DNA of 64,000 bases from Persicaria tinctoria (lineage: Eukaryota; Streptophyta; Magnoliopsida; Caryophyllales; Polygonaceae): positions 61,453,598-61,517,597 of the forward strand of contig JBANSL010000020.1 in assembly GCA_037127255.1 (NCBI GenBank). Direction: 5' to 3'. Positions 28,639-40,660 of this stretch are shown here, piece by piece; the stretch's first letter is position 1; each line of letters opens with the position of its first letter. The position numbers were made by a program, and so were the translations under genes. The notes under the pieces are model-generated. The model did not search any database. It was not told the origin of the DNA and worked only from the letters and a program-made list of their open reading frames with translations.

Positions 28639-31600
28639 TGTAACGGCCCAGAATTATGATTTCCGGGTTACGTTTCAAGGGATAAAACCCCTTGTTCGGA
28701 TCTTGCATTCCAAGTACGGGTCGAGGTTTCAAACTCATTTAAGATTAGTAGAAAGAGGGATTTCAAACCCTAAAAACCTCGAAGGGCAATTGGGTACCCT
28801 TAACCTGTCCTAAGACTATGTCGCGAAATTCAGTTTAAATGAAAGTAAAGCGGAAACAAAGTTAAGATACAAAGTGTCACGACAGAGCCGGGTCAACACC
28901 AAAATGTAAGCGAATGATTACCATTTATACCAAGTTAGGATATTAGCTAGGTTCTTCGATTCGTCAAAAGGAAACCCCGTCATATAGTCATCGAGCAATC
29001 AAAATCTGTAGAAATACCTTAAAAAAAAAGAACGGAGAAAGGAGTCAGATCGAGCCACTCATGCGGGACCGGCAGTCCTCGCTGAGGCCACATAGTATGT
29101 GTTATACCTAATAAAGATGCTCTAATGCAGTACGAAAGTCAAACACACTAGCATGCTCCTAGTTATAATAATGTGTAAAAATACTGTAAAGGGCCCAAGA
29201 CAATGCCAAGTGGCATATCCCTCTCCTACCTCCACCCTTTCCGATAGGGCGGAGACTGGCCAGCTCGTGAATGCATTCCATCATAATCGGGCAGCACGCA
29301 TGCCTAACCCGCTCCACAATAAAGCCCGCAGGCATCTCATAATATAAGGAAGTTCATGACTCGATTGACTCAGGGTACCCGATGAGGCTGGGCTACCCTA
29401 TGACCCTAGCAAAGACTCTAGGACTATCACAGATAACGGCCGTTCTGTTTCAAACGCAATAAGTAAGCAGATGCTCATTCAATTAGTGCAACCTAAACAG
29501 GATACTACATGGCATGCTTTTATACATATGCAACACCTAACATAAAATGCAACAACAGGCATGAATGTCCAACCTGAGTAAGCCCCCTAAGGAACTTACC
29601 TGAAGATGCAGAACAGCAAGATAATACGAGCAAGGGCCCAATGCAAGTCCAAAAGCAATACACACCTATCATCAAGTCAATTCCATAAGCTACCAGACCG
29701 ATATTCATACATACGAAACTCAAGTTCCCAACATACTCAAAACCAACCGATAGTGGAACCGTTTTCCAAAACCTTTCCGATATGATCAACATCAACCAAA
29801 ATCATTTCATTTCCAATCAAAACCCATCGATAAAATCGTACCAACCATATTTTCTGAACTCTTAAATCCCAAATTAAGTCAACTCATATTCAAAACAATT
29901 CTCAAATCATGTCTGGCCAAAATCTCTTTATAAACATTAAATCTTTAATCAACTTACAATTTCATACCATTAAAATAATTCCGGCATTTTATTTTCCAAA
30001 ACCTTGACTTTAATATTTCAAGTAATTTAAGGCAATGATAAACGATTCCAAAATAAATCCATCTTCACAACCCTTATTCATAAGTCAAAATCAACAAATC
30101 ATTTTACAAATTCCAAAATCGCATAAAATACATCACATAATATTACTTTTAAATAATTTATAATATATAATCATTTCAGAATTTTATTTCTATAAATCAA
30201 AATTATCATAATAATAATAATAAGTAAATACCCTCGTATAACATAACATATATATATTATTATCTCACATATTACAACTAAGACCATGAAATGGAAGAAA
30301 CAATCCAACATGCCCAATGCACTAGCTCGGATCCGGATCCAAAGAGAGAAAGGAAAAGCCTGATCCGAAACCCAGCCCTCACCCGGATTCAAGGAACCCA
30401 ACCCGAATACAAGCCCAACGAAATAGGCCCAAAACCATCCTCAACCTGTCTTCCTCCCTCAACCAAAACAGAGCGTTGCTCTGGGACGGAAGACGACAGA
30501 TAAGAAACGGAGGAAAGAGGTGAAATCCAGATGGCCGGAGACAATCAATCCCGACCAGATCTCCTTTTTCCGACCCCAACCAACCCAGAAGGACCAAAAA
30601 CTCGAGTAAGAGGAAGGAGGAAGAGAAAGCTCACCGAGGGGTTTGAATATCGCCGGAGTGCCCACCAGAGGCGCTATTTGGCTTCGACGAAGATGGAACC
30701 TCCTTGTTCTTGGCCTAGGGAGAGAGTAGAAGGCTTAAAGCTGCGAATTTGCATCGATTTAGAGCGAAAGGGGAGGAGAAGAGAGTACCGCGTTTCTGGA
30801 CGGAAATCAGGGGGAAGGTATCGTCGGCGGCGATTCGGGCAGCTCCGGGGTGCTTGGCTCGGCGTCGGCTTCGGTGACGCCTGGAATGCTCCTGCTGCTG
30901 CTGGTTCTCGTCCCGGAGGAAGAGGATAGAGATGGCGGGGTTGCTACTGCTTGGAGCTCTCGGTCATGGGCAACGACCACGGGGCTTAGATGAGGTATGG
31001 TAGTGGCGCTCGAGGTGGAGCTCGGTGGTGGCTCGAGAGGTGCTCAGGGGCCTCGGCTAGTGCCCGGGTGTGGCCGGCGGCTTGGCGATTTCAGAGGACA
31101 AGGGCTTCTTTGGGGCTCGTTTGAAAGGGAGGAAGAGGAGGATGGAGATAAGGTTTGGGTTTTGTCTTGTGGTGAGTTGTAAGGGGCAAAAAATGAGAGC
31201 TATAAATTAAAGTTTGGAGGTGGCTTGGGGCTGAATTCGGATGCACAATGGAGCAAAAGTGGTTTGTTTGTTTCTCATTTCAAGTTGGAAGAAAGCAAGG
31301 GGGGAAAGGAGAGTGCAGTGGGTTGTTTAGCCTAAATGGGTAAGAGGAAGGTGAGTGTGAAGTTTCCTTGATTTTTAAATCAATACAAGGGATTAAAATG
31401 ACTGGGATTTTCAGATTGCTCAAGGGAGGAAAAAGGCAAGATTACAAGATGGTGAAAAGAGAATATAAGTGGTCTCGTATAAAATAATGCCCGAATAATA
31501 AATCTCAAAACCCGCTCTCACAATCTTACCCTGACTTGATCAAAATAACGCTTTAAATTTTTACAATCCGAATTTAATAATGAAATCCGAACATCATTTT

Positions 31601-31789
31601 TCAATTCTCGGCATACGAAAGCGGGAAGAAAAATCTATTTTTTTTCTTTTCATAATTTCCAAAATTTGGCCAGAATCCGCTTTAAGAGTTTCGAGTTAAA
31701 TTTATTAATTTGAGAACGAGTTTTTCTTCAAATATCCGATTTAAATTCGTTTTTCCGAAAATTTGGATTTAAAGATCCGAGCCTTTACA
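28639..31789 (+). mobile_element. Solo LTR, 3,151 bp, target duplication AGGAA
   Basis: It begins TGTAACGGCCCAG and ends CGAGCCTTTACA, so TGTAA/TTACA are inverted ends. The 5-bp duplication AGGAA flanks it (28,634-28,638 and 31,790-31,794). A second, shorter member (1,857 bp) is at 45,599. No gag, pol or PBS is inside, so this is a single LTR left by recombination. The section 30,290-31,200 is unusually GC-rich with open frames but no recognisable protein, and is absent from the shorter copy. Confidence 0.9.
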
Positions 31790-31794
31790 AGGAA

Positions 31795-33580
31795 GGCCCA
31801 TACATCCCTGCAACAGAAGATATGATTCTTATTCTCAGTCACATTTATTAGTTTCAATAAACAATAAGCATACTGATAAAGTAAAGAACAGTTAATATGG
31901 TAAATATATATTTCATGAACAAGACTAAACAAAGGAATATGATTGATAACTTTACTACTTCCAACCTTGATTTATCAAAAGGTTACTTTCATATTTCACA
32001 TCATGGTTTACAATTCAGTCTCAAAAGCACCTGTACGACCAATCCAAGATGGGATTCACTCTCATGAAAGGAGGCCATCCAGGCGAACTAGGTGAGAACT
32101 GTTCTTGACCTATAATATTGTATCCCTTCCCAGAAGTCGTGTATTCGACAACCCTGAGAATCGGATTTCAAATCATGGAGGACATGGGAATTTAAAATTT
32201 CATTCAAAACTGACATGGCTTTTCACTAGAGGCTGTAAACTTAACTAATAACTATAATATTGTATCTCTTTAAAAAAATATATAAACAAATAATTAGACA
32301 TTTCTTTCAAGAAGTCATGATTCATTAATTCATAACTATTTGTACAAGTGTCTAATGGTTTTTGAACTTTTTTCTAGGGAAAATTATAAGTAAAATAAAG
32401 CAAGCTAAAGCTAAAACTAATTCATAATTATCAGACAGAATCATTCTCGCAACACTAAAACCTGAACGAAACAAATCTTCTAATTTTGCTTTTAGGAACA
32501 AAAAAATTGGTAAGATCTTAGATTCGTAAGCTAAAGCAGACAATTGCAATGCACTAAATTTCCAATTTCTACATGAATTCAGATTCGTAATCTAAAGACT
32601 TTCATCCCGTTTCAAAAAATCATTAAGGAGTGCTAACATACCTACAAAAAAGAAAGTAAAGCCAGGTTCTCACCTACATTCTCCAAAAGAGAACCCATCA
32701 CAAAAAGAAACCATGACTGGGCAGATTTTCGCAATTGGGTGATACACATGATTATCCAACAATATTGAAGTTTAAGCTATAGAAGTGAAATCAAGAATAT
32801 AATAGATTCATAACCAATTGCTTGCATTGTTAATAACTCATCCAAACTAAAGACAACAACAACTAAGCATACAGATAAACAACAACATCAAGCATATGAG
32901 ACAACAATAACTGAGCATATGATCAATTCAACTCAATCCCACCAATTCCATACTTTATGATCTTCATTCAAGCTTTTCATCGAACACCTAGTGTTCATCC
33001 GATCAAGCTATACTTTGAACCTGAGAAATTCATCCATCTACTAAAATTATAAAAACAAGATGATTCAGAAAATCCCCAAACCTCAAAAAGTACACGATGG
33101 CGCAAAGTGAACCTCTAAACGGCTACAGATTGTCATCCCGAATGACTTCACTGGACGGGGATGAAGTATCGGCTTCTCTAGAACCTTCCAGAAGGTTAGT
33201 TTGTTGTTGCTCGGCGGCCTTAATCCCGCTCGATGAGTCGATGCCTCGACTACAAGCGACACGAACTCGAACACCATAGTCCTCAGATCCAGAATTGAAA
33301 TGTAAATTGGAAGACAATGAAGAAATTAGGGAATTTAGGAGACAAAGTATGAGAGAGATTGAAACCTGACAGCTGACCGAGTGAAATCTCTCATGAGCTC
33401 CGGGACGTGTAATGGGTGCAGATCTGAGCGGCAAAAGAGGAGGAAATGGGCGAAGAAGGATTTGCGTTCGATCTAGGGTTTTCTCTTCCTCTTTCTCTCT
33501 TTATCTTTATTCAGACGTCAAAGTTAAAACCGGAGAAAGACTAAACAAAATTTTATTAAAAAAACATTATATAAAAAACG
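31795..33580. other. Interior of the second MULE between solo LTR and CACTA-like end
   Basis: No firm gene. The minus strand at 33,123-33,434 looks like a captured 5' exon pair: a start region, then a frame with EDYGVRVRVACSRGIDSS running to a stop. I cannot assign it. Confidence 0.35.
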
Positions 33581-33589
33581 CTTTTATAG

Positions 33590-33877
33590 GGTTAAAAAAA
33601 AGTGTTTTACAAAACCGCTACAATAGGTTAAAAACCGCCACAATAGGGCTGTTAAAACCGCCACAATAGGTCAAGTAAAAAGTGTATTTTAAAACCGCTT
33701 CAATAGCTTAAAAAATCGCCACAATAGGGTTTTGAAAACCGCCACAATAGATATTATCGTAATCTATGATCAAAACCGCCACACGAACCGCCACAATAGA
33801 CTAAACCGTTGCATAAACCGCTTCAATAGCTCAACCACCGCAATTAAGTGCTACAATAGGCCTTAATTGTAGTAGTG
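33590..33877. mobile_element. CACTA-like right end with subterminal repeats
   Basis: About eleven copies of AAACCGCCACAATAGG-like units end in TTAATTGTAGTAGTG (minus strand CACTACTACAATTAAGG). The array-then-CACTA order is that of a CACTA terminus. It abuts the transposase fragment directly. No matching left end was found in the window, so the element is truncated or rearranged. Confidence 0.65.
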
Positions 33878-34342
33878 AAGGGGAATTGGCTTTACCCCTT
33901 CAAATGTCAAATCTTTCACTAGTTGTATCTCCTCATTCGTCAATCGTCCTACCATTTGATGACCTTGGAGTCTAGGAGGCAGTTTATGGCTATGCATACC
34001 ACACTCCACTTTCAGCCGCCATATATTTCTTTTAGCTTCCCAACCATACAACAAAAATTTACAGTTTTTTTTAGACCTTCCATCCCGCGGGACTATTACT
34101 GGTACATCAACACCTCTAATTTTCTTCTTACGGTTTCTATTTTCTCCATATTTTTCACATCCAAGATATACTGAGCCGTATCGAGTTGCCGAGCTATTCC
34201 AAGATTTTACAATTGTGAGAACAAAGTTGTTCACAAAAGCAATCTGTCGAGCCCATTCTAACATCGATTTTCTATCCCTCCAGTAATAATTATTCGCAAA
34301 ACAAGGCGAATAATCAAATCCAACAATGTTCATTCTATCAAA
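33878..34342 (-). pseudogene. MULE transposase N-terminal fragment, cut by CACTA-like insertion
   Basis: The minus exon opens after a TTGTTTTCAG acceptor and runs MNIVGFDYSP...ARQIAFVN...CGMHSHKLPPRLQGHQMVGRLTNEEIQLV. The CGxHxH...PxxLxGHxxxGRLxxEE pattern is typical of the N-terminal DNA-binding region of FAR1/MULE transposases. It stops where the CACTA-like end begins, so the DDE catalytic part is missing here. A possible first exon (DTVFCPSCAELHRRL) lies at about 34,478-34,554. The fragment cannot be a functional transposase. Confidence 0.75.
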
Positions 34343-34579
34343 CTGAAAACAATTGAAATAGAGTTGAAAATAATCAAATTTCACGAATTGAATCAATATT
34401 ATCATTAAATTCTACTATAAAAGTTCATAAATATCTGAATATTATTGTTGACTCCTTCGTTACCATTGGATGCGTGGTTTGACAATCTTCTATGGAGTTC
34501 GGCGCAACTAGGGCAAAATACGGTATCGAGCATATTCGTCATATTCATAGCCCTTTTTGACCGAAAAAAATAAAATAAA

Positions 34580-34905
34580 AGCATACCCTTCCGTTTTCTA
34601 AACACGGAAGGCAAACTATTTTGAACTTCCGTATTTCAAAAACGGAAGGCAAAAAGTAGTTTGTCCTTTCGTTTTTTAAAAACAGAAGGTAAAAAGTAGA
34701 CTTGTCCTATCACTTTTTAAAAACGGAAAGCAAAAGGTACTTTTCCTCTCCCGTATTTTAAAAACGAAAGGTATAAAGTTGATTTGACCTTCCGTTTTTT
34801 AAACACGGAAGTTATGTATTATACTTTCCAAAAAATAAAAACAAATAAATAATAAATATAGCACAACTTCGGAAAATTTAATTTTTTTTGGGGTGCCCAC
34901 CAGTT
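34580..34905. repeat. Right terminal repeat field of the second MULE
   Basis: Six to seven palindromic units CTTCCGTTTTnnAAAACGGAAG at a spacing near 45 bp, followed by TTTTTTTTGGGGTGCCCACC. They mirror the left-end array at 25,408-25,692. Confidence 0.7.
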
Positions 34906-35640
34906 TTTTTGTGGTGCTGTAGTTTCTTGCCAAAATCTGGACGTCACACATACGAAATTATTGGAAGTAAGAGCTTTCGTCATCAAGTTGCGTCATCAAT
35001 GATTATCCCTTTCGACGTCAAGACATTAGACATATATCCTTTCGATTTCATGGTCAAGTTGACCAAGAGAAATAAATTAGAAAAATAGAAAACATAACAC
35101 TAAAAACTTACAGGAAAAGGCATCTAGCAAAACTTGGAGTTCAATTCTAAAGGAGATAAAGCTAGTTTCGACGGAGTCTGAGAGTAGACTATCAATTTTT
35201 TTTTTTCCCGTAGAAATTCTACATCGATTTTTTCTTTGTTTTCAATGATGTGGACCTTTTGAAAAGTTAACTAATTATACTCCGTATATACTAACTTTTT
35301 AATTATTTTTTAAAATACTTCCATACTTATAATGTATAAAATTATTTTTAAAATTTATTTTAAAAAATAATAATTTTTTTTATGTGAATAGTTAATCACA
35401 TATTTTGTTTAACAGAGAGTATTATTTTGCGGTTTAAAAATGGTTTTTCTAATTTATCAAAGTAAAAATGTATAATATATAGGTGATCTCACTTCATCCA
35501 AATGTCTCCAAAACAAAACCAAAAAAAAAAAAACAATTTCTTGTAAACCCAAACGAAGAAAATTAAGAATAACAAAGTGGAAGAAATCACTTAGAGGTTT
35601 CTACAAACTAAAGGTAAATGGCTCTCTGTCACTCCATCTC
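34906..35640. other. Intergenic, no gene seen
   Basis: The short plus frame at 34,888-35,088 shows no recognisable domain. The rest is AT-rich. Confidence 0.5.
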
Positions 35641-36040
35641 GCATTGACATGTTTCAGGCTGCAATCTCAAGCACCTCAGTGTTACAAACAGTGCAATGAA
35701 TAAAGGGTACAATAAGAAAAGGAGTCAGACATCTTATTGTTGAAGGGGATAGACTCGGGGTTATCTCCGCAATTAACAAAATTAAGAACTACAACACTAT
35801 AAGAGATCCTCAGAACGATTAAGAGATCCATGTGCTTAATAGGAATTTCAACAATATATCAGCTAATTCAAATACTGCTATCGAACATTAAATAGTGTTT
35901 CTGATTAATTTCATAGCTAATTAAGTCTATGATCGCTTGTAATGTAATATGGGATCATCTCTATGCGAGAAGTTTTATAAAACCATTTTTAGGGATCGGG
36001 ATGATGAGGTTGACCTTTGCCTGTACTTGTAACACCATTG
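35640..36040 (+). mobile_element. Decayed LINE 3' end with RNase H remnant
   Basis: The frame near 35,720 reads GVRHLIVEGDRLGVISAINKI, the same RNase H stretch seen in the LINE tail at 24,023, but it soon meets stops. The downstream sequence CTTGTAACACCATTGG resembles LINE 3' untranslated DNA. It lies directly upstream of the receptor kinase. Confidence 0.6.
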
Positions 36041-36041
36041 G

Positions 36042-36050
36042 TATATAAAT
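36042..36050 (+). promoter_or_regulatory. Probable TATA box of the receptor kinase gene
   Basis: TATATAAAT lies about 95 bp before the ATG at 36,140, a normal distance for a plant core promoter. It lies at the edge of the LINE remnant. Confidence 0.55.
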
Positions 36051-36139
36051 AATCCATTCCCTTTGTTAACCTGAGTCTCAACCACAACTAGTATATCCCA
36101 AATTCCAAGCTTCCCTTGGACCAGTAAAACCCCGCCGCC

Positions 36140-39100
36140 ATGTTCCCCGGCACCACCATCACCACTGCCGTCTTCATACTCTTTCCTCTTACCCTCTACC
36201 TAGCCGCTGCCACCACCACCGATATCCAAGACTACTCAGCACTTAGCTGCAAAGCTACAAGCTCCGTCGACCTCTTCTCCGCCAACAGCACCTACGCCGC
36301 CAACCTCAAATCCCTCCTCTTATCCCTCAACAACAGCGCCGGCTACGACTACGGACAGGGAGGTTTTGGCGAGGCTAGCCTCACCACGGGATTTGCCAAC
36401 GCCACCTCTGGATCCACCCCCTCCAACACCGTCTACGGCCTCGCCCTCTGCCGCGGCGACTCCTCCAGCGAAATCTGCACCACCTGCATCTCCCTCGCCA
36501 TAAGCAGCCTCAGTGCCAACTGCTCCGGCATCAAGGAGGCCATCGTCTGGCGGGAATGGTGCATGCTCCGGTACGCGAACCGCCACATCCTCTCCTCCCT
36601 GGAGTTCGATCCCGCCTTCACCCTTAACGACGTCGGGAACGCCGTCGTCGCCGGATTCGGCTGGAAGCAGGAGCTCAACTTCACCTTGAACAACGTAACG
36701 GGAATAGCGGCTGCCGCTACCGGCGGCAAGAAGTTTGCGACCAAGAAGGCTGCGTACAAGGCGCCGAACAACAAGGTAACGGAAATCTACAGCATGGCGC
36801 AGTGCACGCCGGACCTCACGGCTGCCGATTGTTCCAGGTGCTTACTGGTTGCGATGCGCAAACTCCCGCTTCAATACGAGGCCGGCATTGTTCTGCTGCC
36901 CAGTTGCCATATCAGGTATGAGCCTCATCCGTTCTATCAGAACTCCTCTGCCTCTGAGCCGCTGCAGCTGCCACCGCCCGGGCCCGAGTCCGCGCCACCG
37001 CCGCCCCCAGCCAAGCCACACCCAGGTGATTATATATTATCGATCTCCAATTTGTTCAGGATTATTTTATGGGATCAAGTATGTATATATGCATGGGCCC
37101 GGTAACCCCCGGTATATATAGACACGGAACCAGAAAATAAAATTCGGGTAGGTTATATTTATAATTTTTTATTAACAAAACTTTTATATTAATAAAAAAA
37201 ATACATAATTTTTTACTTATTTTTCTTATTTTTTTAACCCTTTTTTTAATTTTTAAAAAATGGGACGGGCTGGAGCGGCCCTCAGACTGCCCCTAGTTAT
37301 GTGCGAGGGTATATATGCATGTTTTTATAACCTATATACTCTTAAAAACACTCAATCAAGAAAGATTTCGAAATTTTAAATTATTTTAGGCGTTTTTAAT
37401 ATTGCTTTTGAAGCGTTATTTTTTTTTATTTGGTGGTGAATCTTTCTCAATTGAGTCTTTTACGTACCCTATGTACGTGTTAGGAAAATTATATAAATAT
37501 ACATATAAATACATACATACATATATGTGTGTGAACAAATTAATCATTATTCGGAGGTGACAACCTAATTATTTTTCTGACATAATGTAATTATTCATAT
37601 ATATGTATTAAAAATCTTAATTTTCATATAAAATTATTCGTATATATGTTGTAACATGATTATTCGTATTAACAATCTTAATTTTCATATAAAAATTATT
37701 CGTATATATGTTGTAACATGATTATTCGTATGTATTATATGAATAATCATATTGTTTAATACAAAAAAAAATTATTATTCAAATTTTCTTTTAAATCTCC
37801 GTTGTTGATCTTTCTAATTCAATTCTCCAAATTTGTTAACAAATTATACTAAAAGAGTTGTATTATTCTCTCTCGATTTATATATATTTATGTTGGGCTC
37901 TCCTTGTTAAAATGGATGCAATATATATTAGATGGTGGATCAACTTATAACTTCTATCAAAAAATAAAAAAAATATATATTTATTTATTTATTTATTGGT
38001 TAACATCTATGTATATATATATGAATTGTGGTGAAGTAGGGCCCATACCTCGACCAGGAAAGGTTATAATATCCGCAGGGGGCACAGTTATTGGAATTGT
38101 AGTGTTACTGCTAATGGGAAGGTGGTATTATCAGCGTTCTAACGGAAATCCTGTCAACGGTTCTCAAGATGTTAGTAAGTGCGCCTCTTTAATTTCAGCT
38201 CTATACATATACAGTATATCCTATATATATATCCTATATATATAGGCAAGAGTTCCAATGAAACAAAGTTAACTCTGTCCCTCTTGAAAATGGTGTTGTT
38301 CTTCAATCCAGACATGACAGGAAACCCAAGTGATGAATCCTTACAAAGGGACTTGGTACTTTTCGCTGAACTCTTACTAATGAACTTCGACGAAGTTCGT
38401 GATGCTACTGATCTGGATATTGACAGGGAGCTTGGGGAAGGTGACTTCGAGAAATTATTCACGGTATACATACATATATAGAAATAATTGATCAATATAT
38501 CTTAGTTTATTTTCCTACCAAAAAAATATATATATCTTAGTCACACAAATGTATATATTATTCATACTTAATTGCTCAAAAAAGATATCATCCAACAAAG
38601 CCAGGGTTTAAGTTAGCTTCAATCTAATTGTTAAAACTGGCATGGTAGGGTAAGCTGCCGAATGGCCTAGAAATACACGCGAAGAGGCTTTCCGGCTCCA
38701 GGCATGGCCAGCCCCCTAAACAGTTCATAAAGGAAGTATCAGTCATGGCCAAGATTCAACACCAGAATTTAGCTAAGCTCCTAGGATTTTGCCAGAAAGA
38801 TGAACACAAGTTTCTTGTGTATGAGTCTCCCCCAAACTCAACCACTCTAGAAAAAGTATTCTTCGGTATGTAATTTTAAGCTTTAATTCTAATTTATAAC
38901 TATATATATATATATATATAGACACGCACACACTTCATCGATCCTTGAGATCGCGCCTGTTGACATTGAATATATTGTTGTACATAGATGATCCAATAAA
39001 AAGAGCCTCCTTAGGTTGGGAAAAACGATTCAACATCATTTGCGGGATTGCGAAAGGGCTCTTGTATCTTCATCATGATTCCCGACTGATGATCATCCAC

Positions 39101-39974
39101 CGTGATCTCAAGCCTAGCAGCATTCTCCTTGACGAAGAAGCTATGAATCCACAAATCTCAGACTTTGGTAAAGCGGAAATTTTAAAACTTGACCAAACTG
39201 ATCAAGCTTCCGGCGACATGCCTGCCGCCGCCAAAACACAGTAACATCTTTTTTTTTTTTTGGCTCCATCGATATATATATCGATATATGTAACTTAAAT
39301 TAATTGCGGATTTTTCGCACTGACCATCCAGCTTATGGGTGCAGTGCGTACATGGCTCCAGAGTACAAGTCCACTGGCAAGTATTCCTTCAAGTCCGATA
39401 TCTATAGTTTCGGAATCATAGTGCTAGAAATAGTTACCGGTCAGAGAAATTACGATGGTGAAGATCAATCACCGCCTGATGAATCCATGCTACACCGAGT
39501 GAGTAATACATATTTTTATCCAACAGTCGTGGCCCACCGACTTTAATTATACTAGGATATCCCAGCTGGTGAATCCAGATCTTGTACATAGGTGGGTGGA
39601 CTACTCAGACCAATTGATTTTATGATGAAATCCATTTCGTCGGCCAGAGTGTGTTGAGAATGTGATGTGGGATATCTGTTCTGTTTATGTGTTCGACTTG
39701 GTTGTATGACCCACCGTAATTTAACAAAATCTGTACGTTGTCTGTACAGGCAAGGAGGCTGTGGAGTGAGAGTAAAAAGGTAGAGATAATAGACTCAACA
39801 CTGAAGGAGGACTATTCGATAGAAGAGGTGGTCAAATGTATCCACATTGGTTTGTTGTGCATCCAAGAAGATGATGAGAAAAGACCTACAATGACTTCAA
39901 TTGAGGCCGTCTTGATTGGGATCGGGAAATCCGCCGATCTCCCACCGGTTGATTGTGGCAAGGAGACTGCCTAA
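36140..39974 (+). CDS. Cysteine-rich receptor-like kinase (DUF26 RLK), seven exons, possibly damaged
   Basis: Exons are 36,140-37,025, 38,058-38,174, 38,246-38,463, 38,649-38,865, 38,988-39,240, 39,332-39,498 and 39,750-39,974. A signal peptide (residues 1 to about 25) is followed by two DUF26 domains, each with C-x8-C-x2-C ([26 protein letters not shown]), a Pro-rich linker, one transmembrane helix ([11 protein letters not shown]) and a Ser/Thr kinase domain. The kinase keeps the Lys (IHAKRL), HRDLKP, DFG and APE motifs, but its Gly loop is degenerate (GEGDFE). Phases agree at all joins except 39,240/39,332, which is off by one base in the activation segment; that is either a frameshift or a splice site I missed. 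Exon 1 is strongly C-ending and GC-rich, unlike the AT-rich rest. CRKs act at the plasma membrane in stress and immune signalling. Confidence 0.85.
37030..38057 (+). other. First intron of the receptor kinase
   Basis: About 1 kb, AT-rich. It has a near-exact local duplication (AAAATTATTCGTATATATGTTGTAACATGATTATTCGTA-type units at about 37,627 and 37,684) and short TA tracts. No gene inside. Confidence 0.6.
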
Positions 39975-40660
39975 TTAAAATCTTCGGTACAAGCAACCAC
40001 CGTAACCACCACCACAACCACCGCTAGATACTATATTCAAGTGTACGTATGCTTTGGCTTGTCCCCACCAATTAACTTCGTCGACGATGAAGTTCGGAAA
40101 TTTGGTTTCACTCGATGTTGTTCGACACTTGTTGTTCATCTTTTGTTTTGATTTTTGTTGTTGTTGTTGTTTCTTGTATCATAATGATATGTATGTTAAT
40201 CGATTTTTTCGACCTTTCTAAATATTTGGTACTTTAATTTATTAAGTTATATCAATATATCAATTAAAAGAAAAGCTAGTGTGGTGCACTTATGTCATCC
40301 GATCGATTTTTAAAACTTATAATTAATCCATTTTTTGTTAAAATAATTTCTATCTTTTATATAATAATTAATATATTAGAAAGTCATAGATGACAATAAG
40401 TGGCGAATCTAGGAATTCTCCTAAGGGGGCTAAAAAAATTTTGAGAAAGTTTTTGTTACATATACGTATTTGTGAAAAAAAAATTATTTTTATAAATATA
40501 TTAGAAAAAATCTAGAAATATTAATTTCTGATTCTGTACTTGTTCAAGGTTGTGAAAACCGAAGATGAACTAACCTGGCTAACCTTCCTGAATACGTGAG
40601 TGACGAAAACAACTTTTAAATCCTAGATAAGAAGGAAAGCATTGTCGATCGATCTACTAA
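39975..40660. other. 3' flank of the receptor kinase, no further gene
   Basis: A GTT-rich tract lies at 40,156-40,171 and the interspersed repeat shared with 21,968 at 40,318-40,378. AAGTGGCGAATCTAGGAATT at 40,399 is a terminal-type motif also found near 45,350, 48,178 and 49,130. Confidence 0.55.

Larger units (their letters stand above)
25388..34905. mobile_element. Second Mutator-like element carrying a plant mobile domain gene (probable limits)
   Basis: Both ends show a GGGCACCC(C)AAAAA motif in inverted orientation (about 25,389 and 34,896), followed inward by arrays of palindromic CTTCCGTTTTTAAAAACGGAAG-type units (25,408-25,692 and 34,580-34,830). Inside are a plant mobile domain gene and the N-terminal part of a MULE transposase, both minus strand, interrupted by a solo LTR and a CACTA-like end. 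I could not find a matching 9-bp target duplication, so the exact borders are uncertain. Confidence 0.55.

Noticed and set aside
30171..31182. ORFs in the GC-rich part of the long solo LTR, up to 132 codons
   Set aside because: Arg/Gly-rich, no domain, not shared with the shorter LTR copy; probably GC-bias open frames.
25388..33877. Left end of the CACTA-like element ending at 33,877
   Set aside because: I looked for CACTACTACAA or a close variant on the plus strand and found none, so no complete element is claimed.
35281..35300. Possible Stowaway end (ATACTCCGTATATAC)
   Set aside because: No inverted partner and no flanking TA pair.
36320..36774. Antisense ORFs over the CRK first exon
   Set aside because: GC-rich codon bias leaves the opposite strand open; the sense frame has signal peptide and DUF26 motifs.
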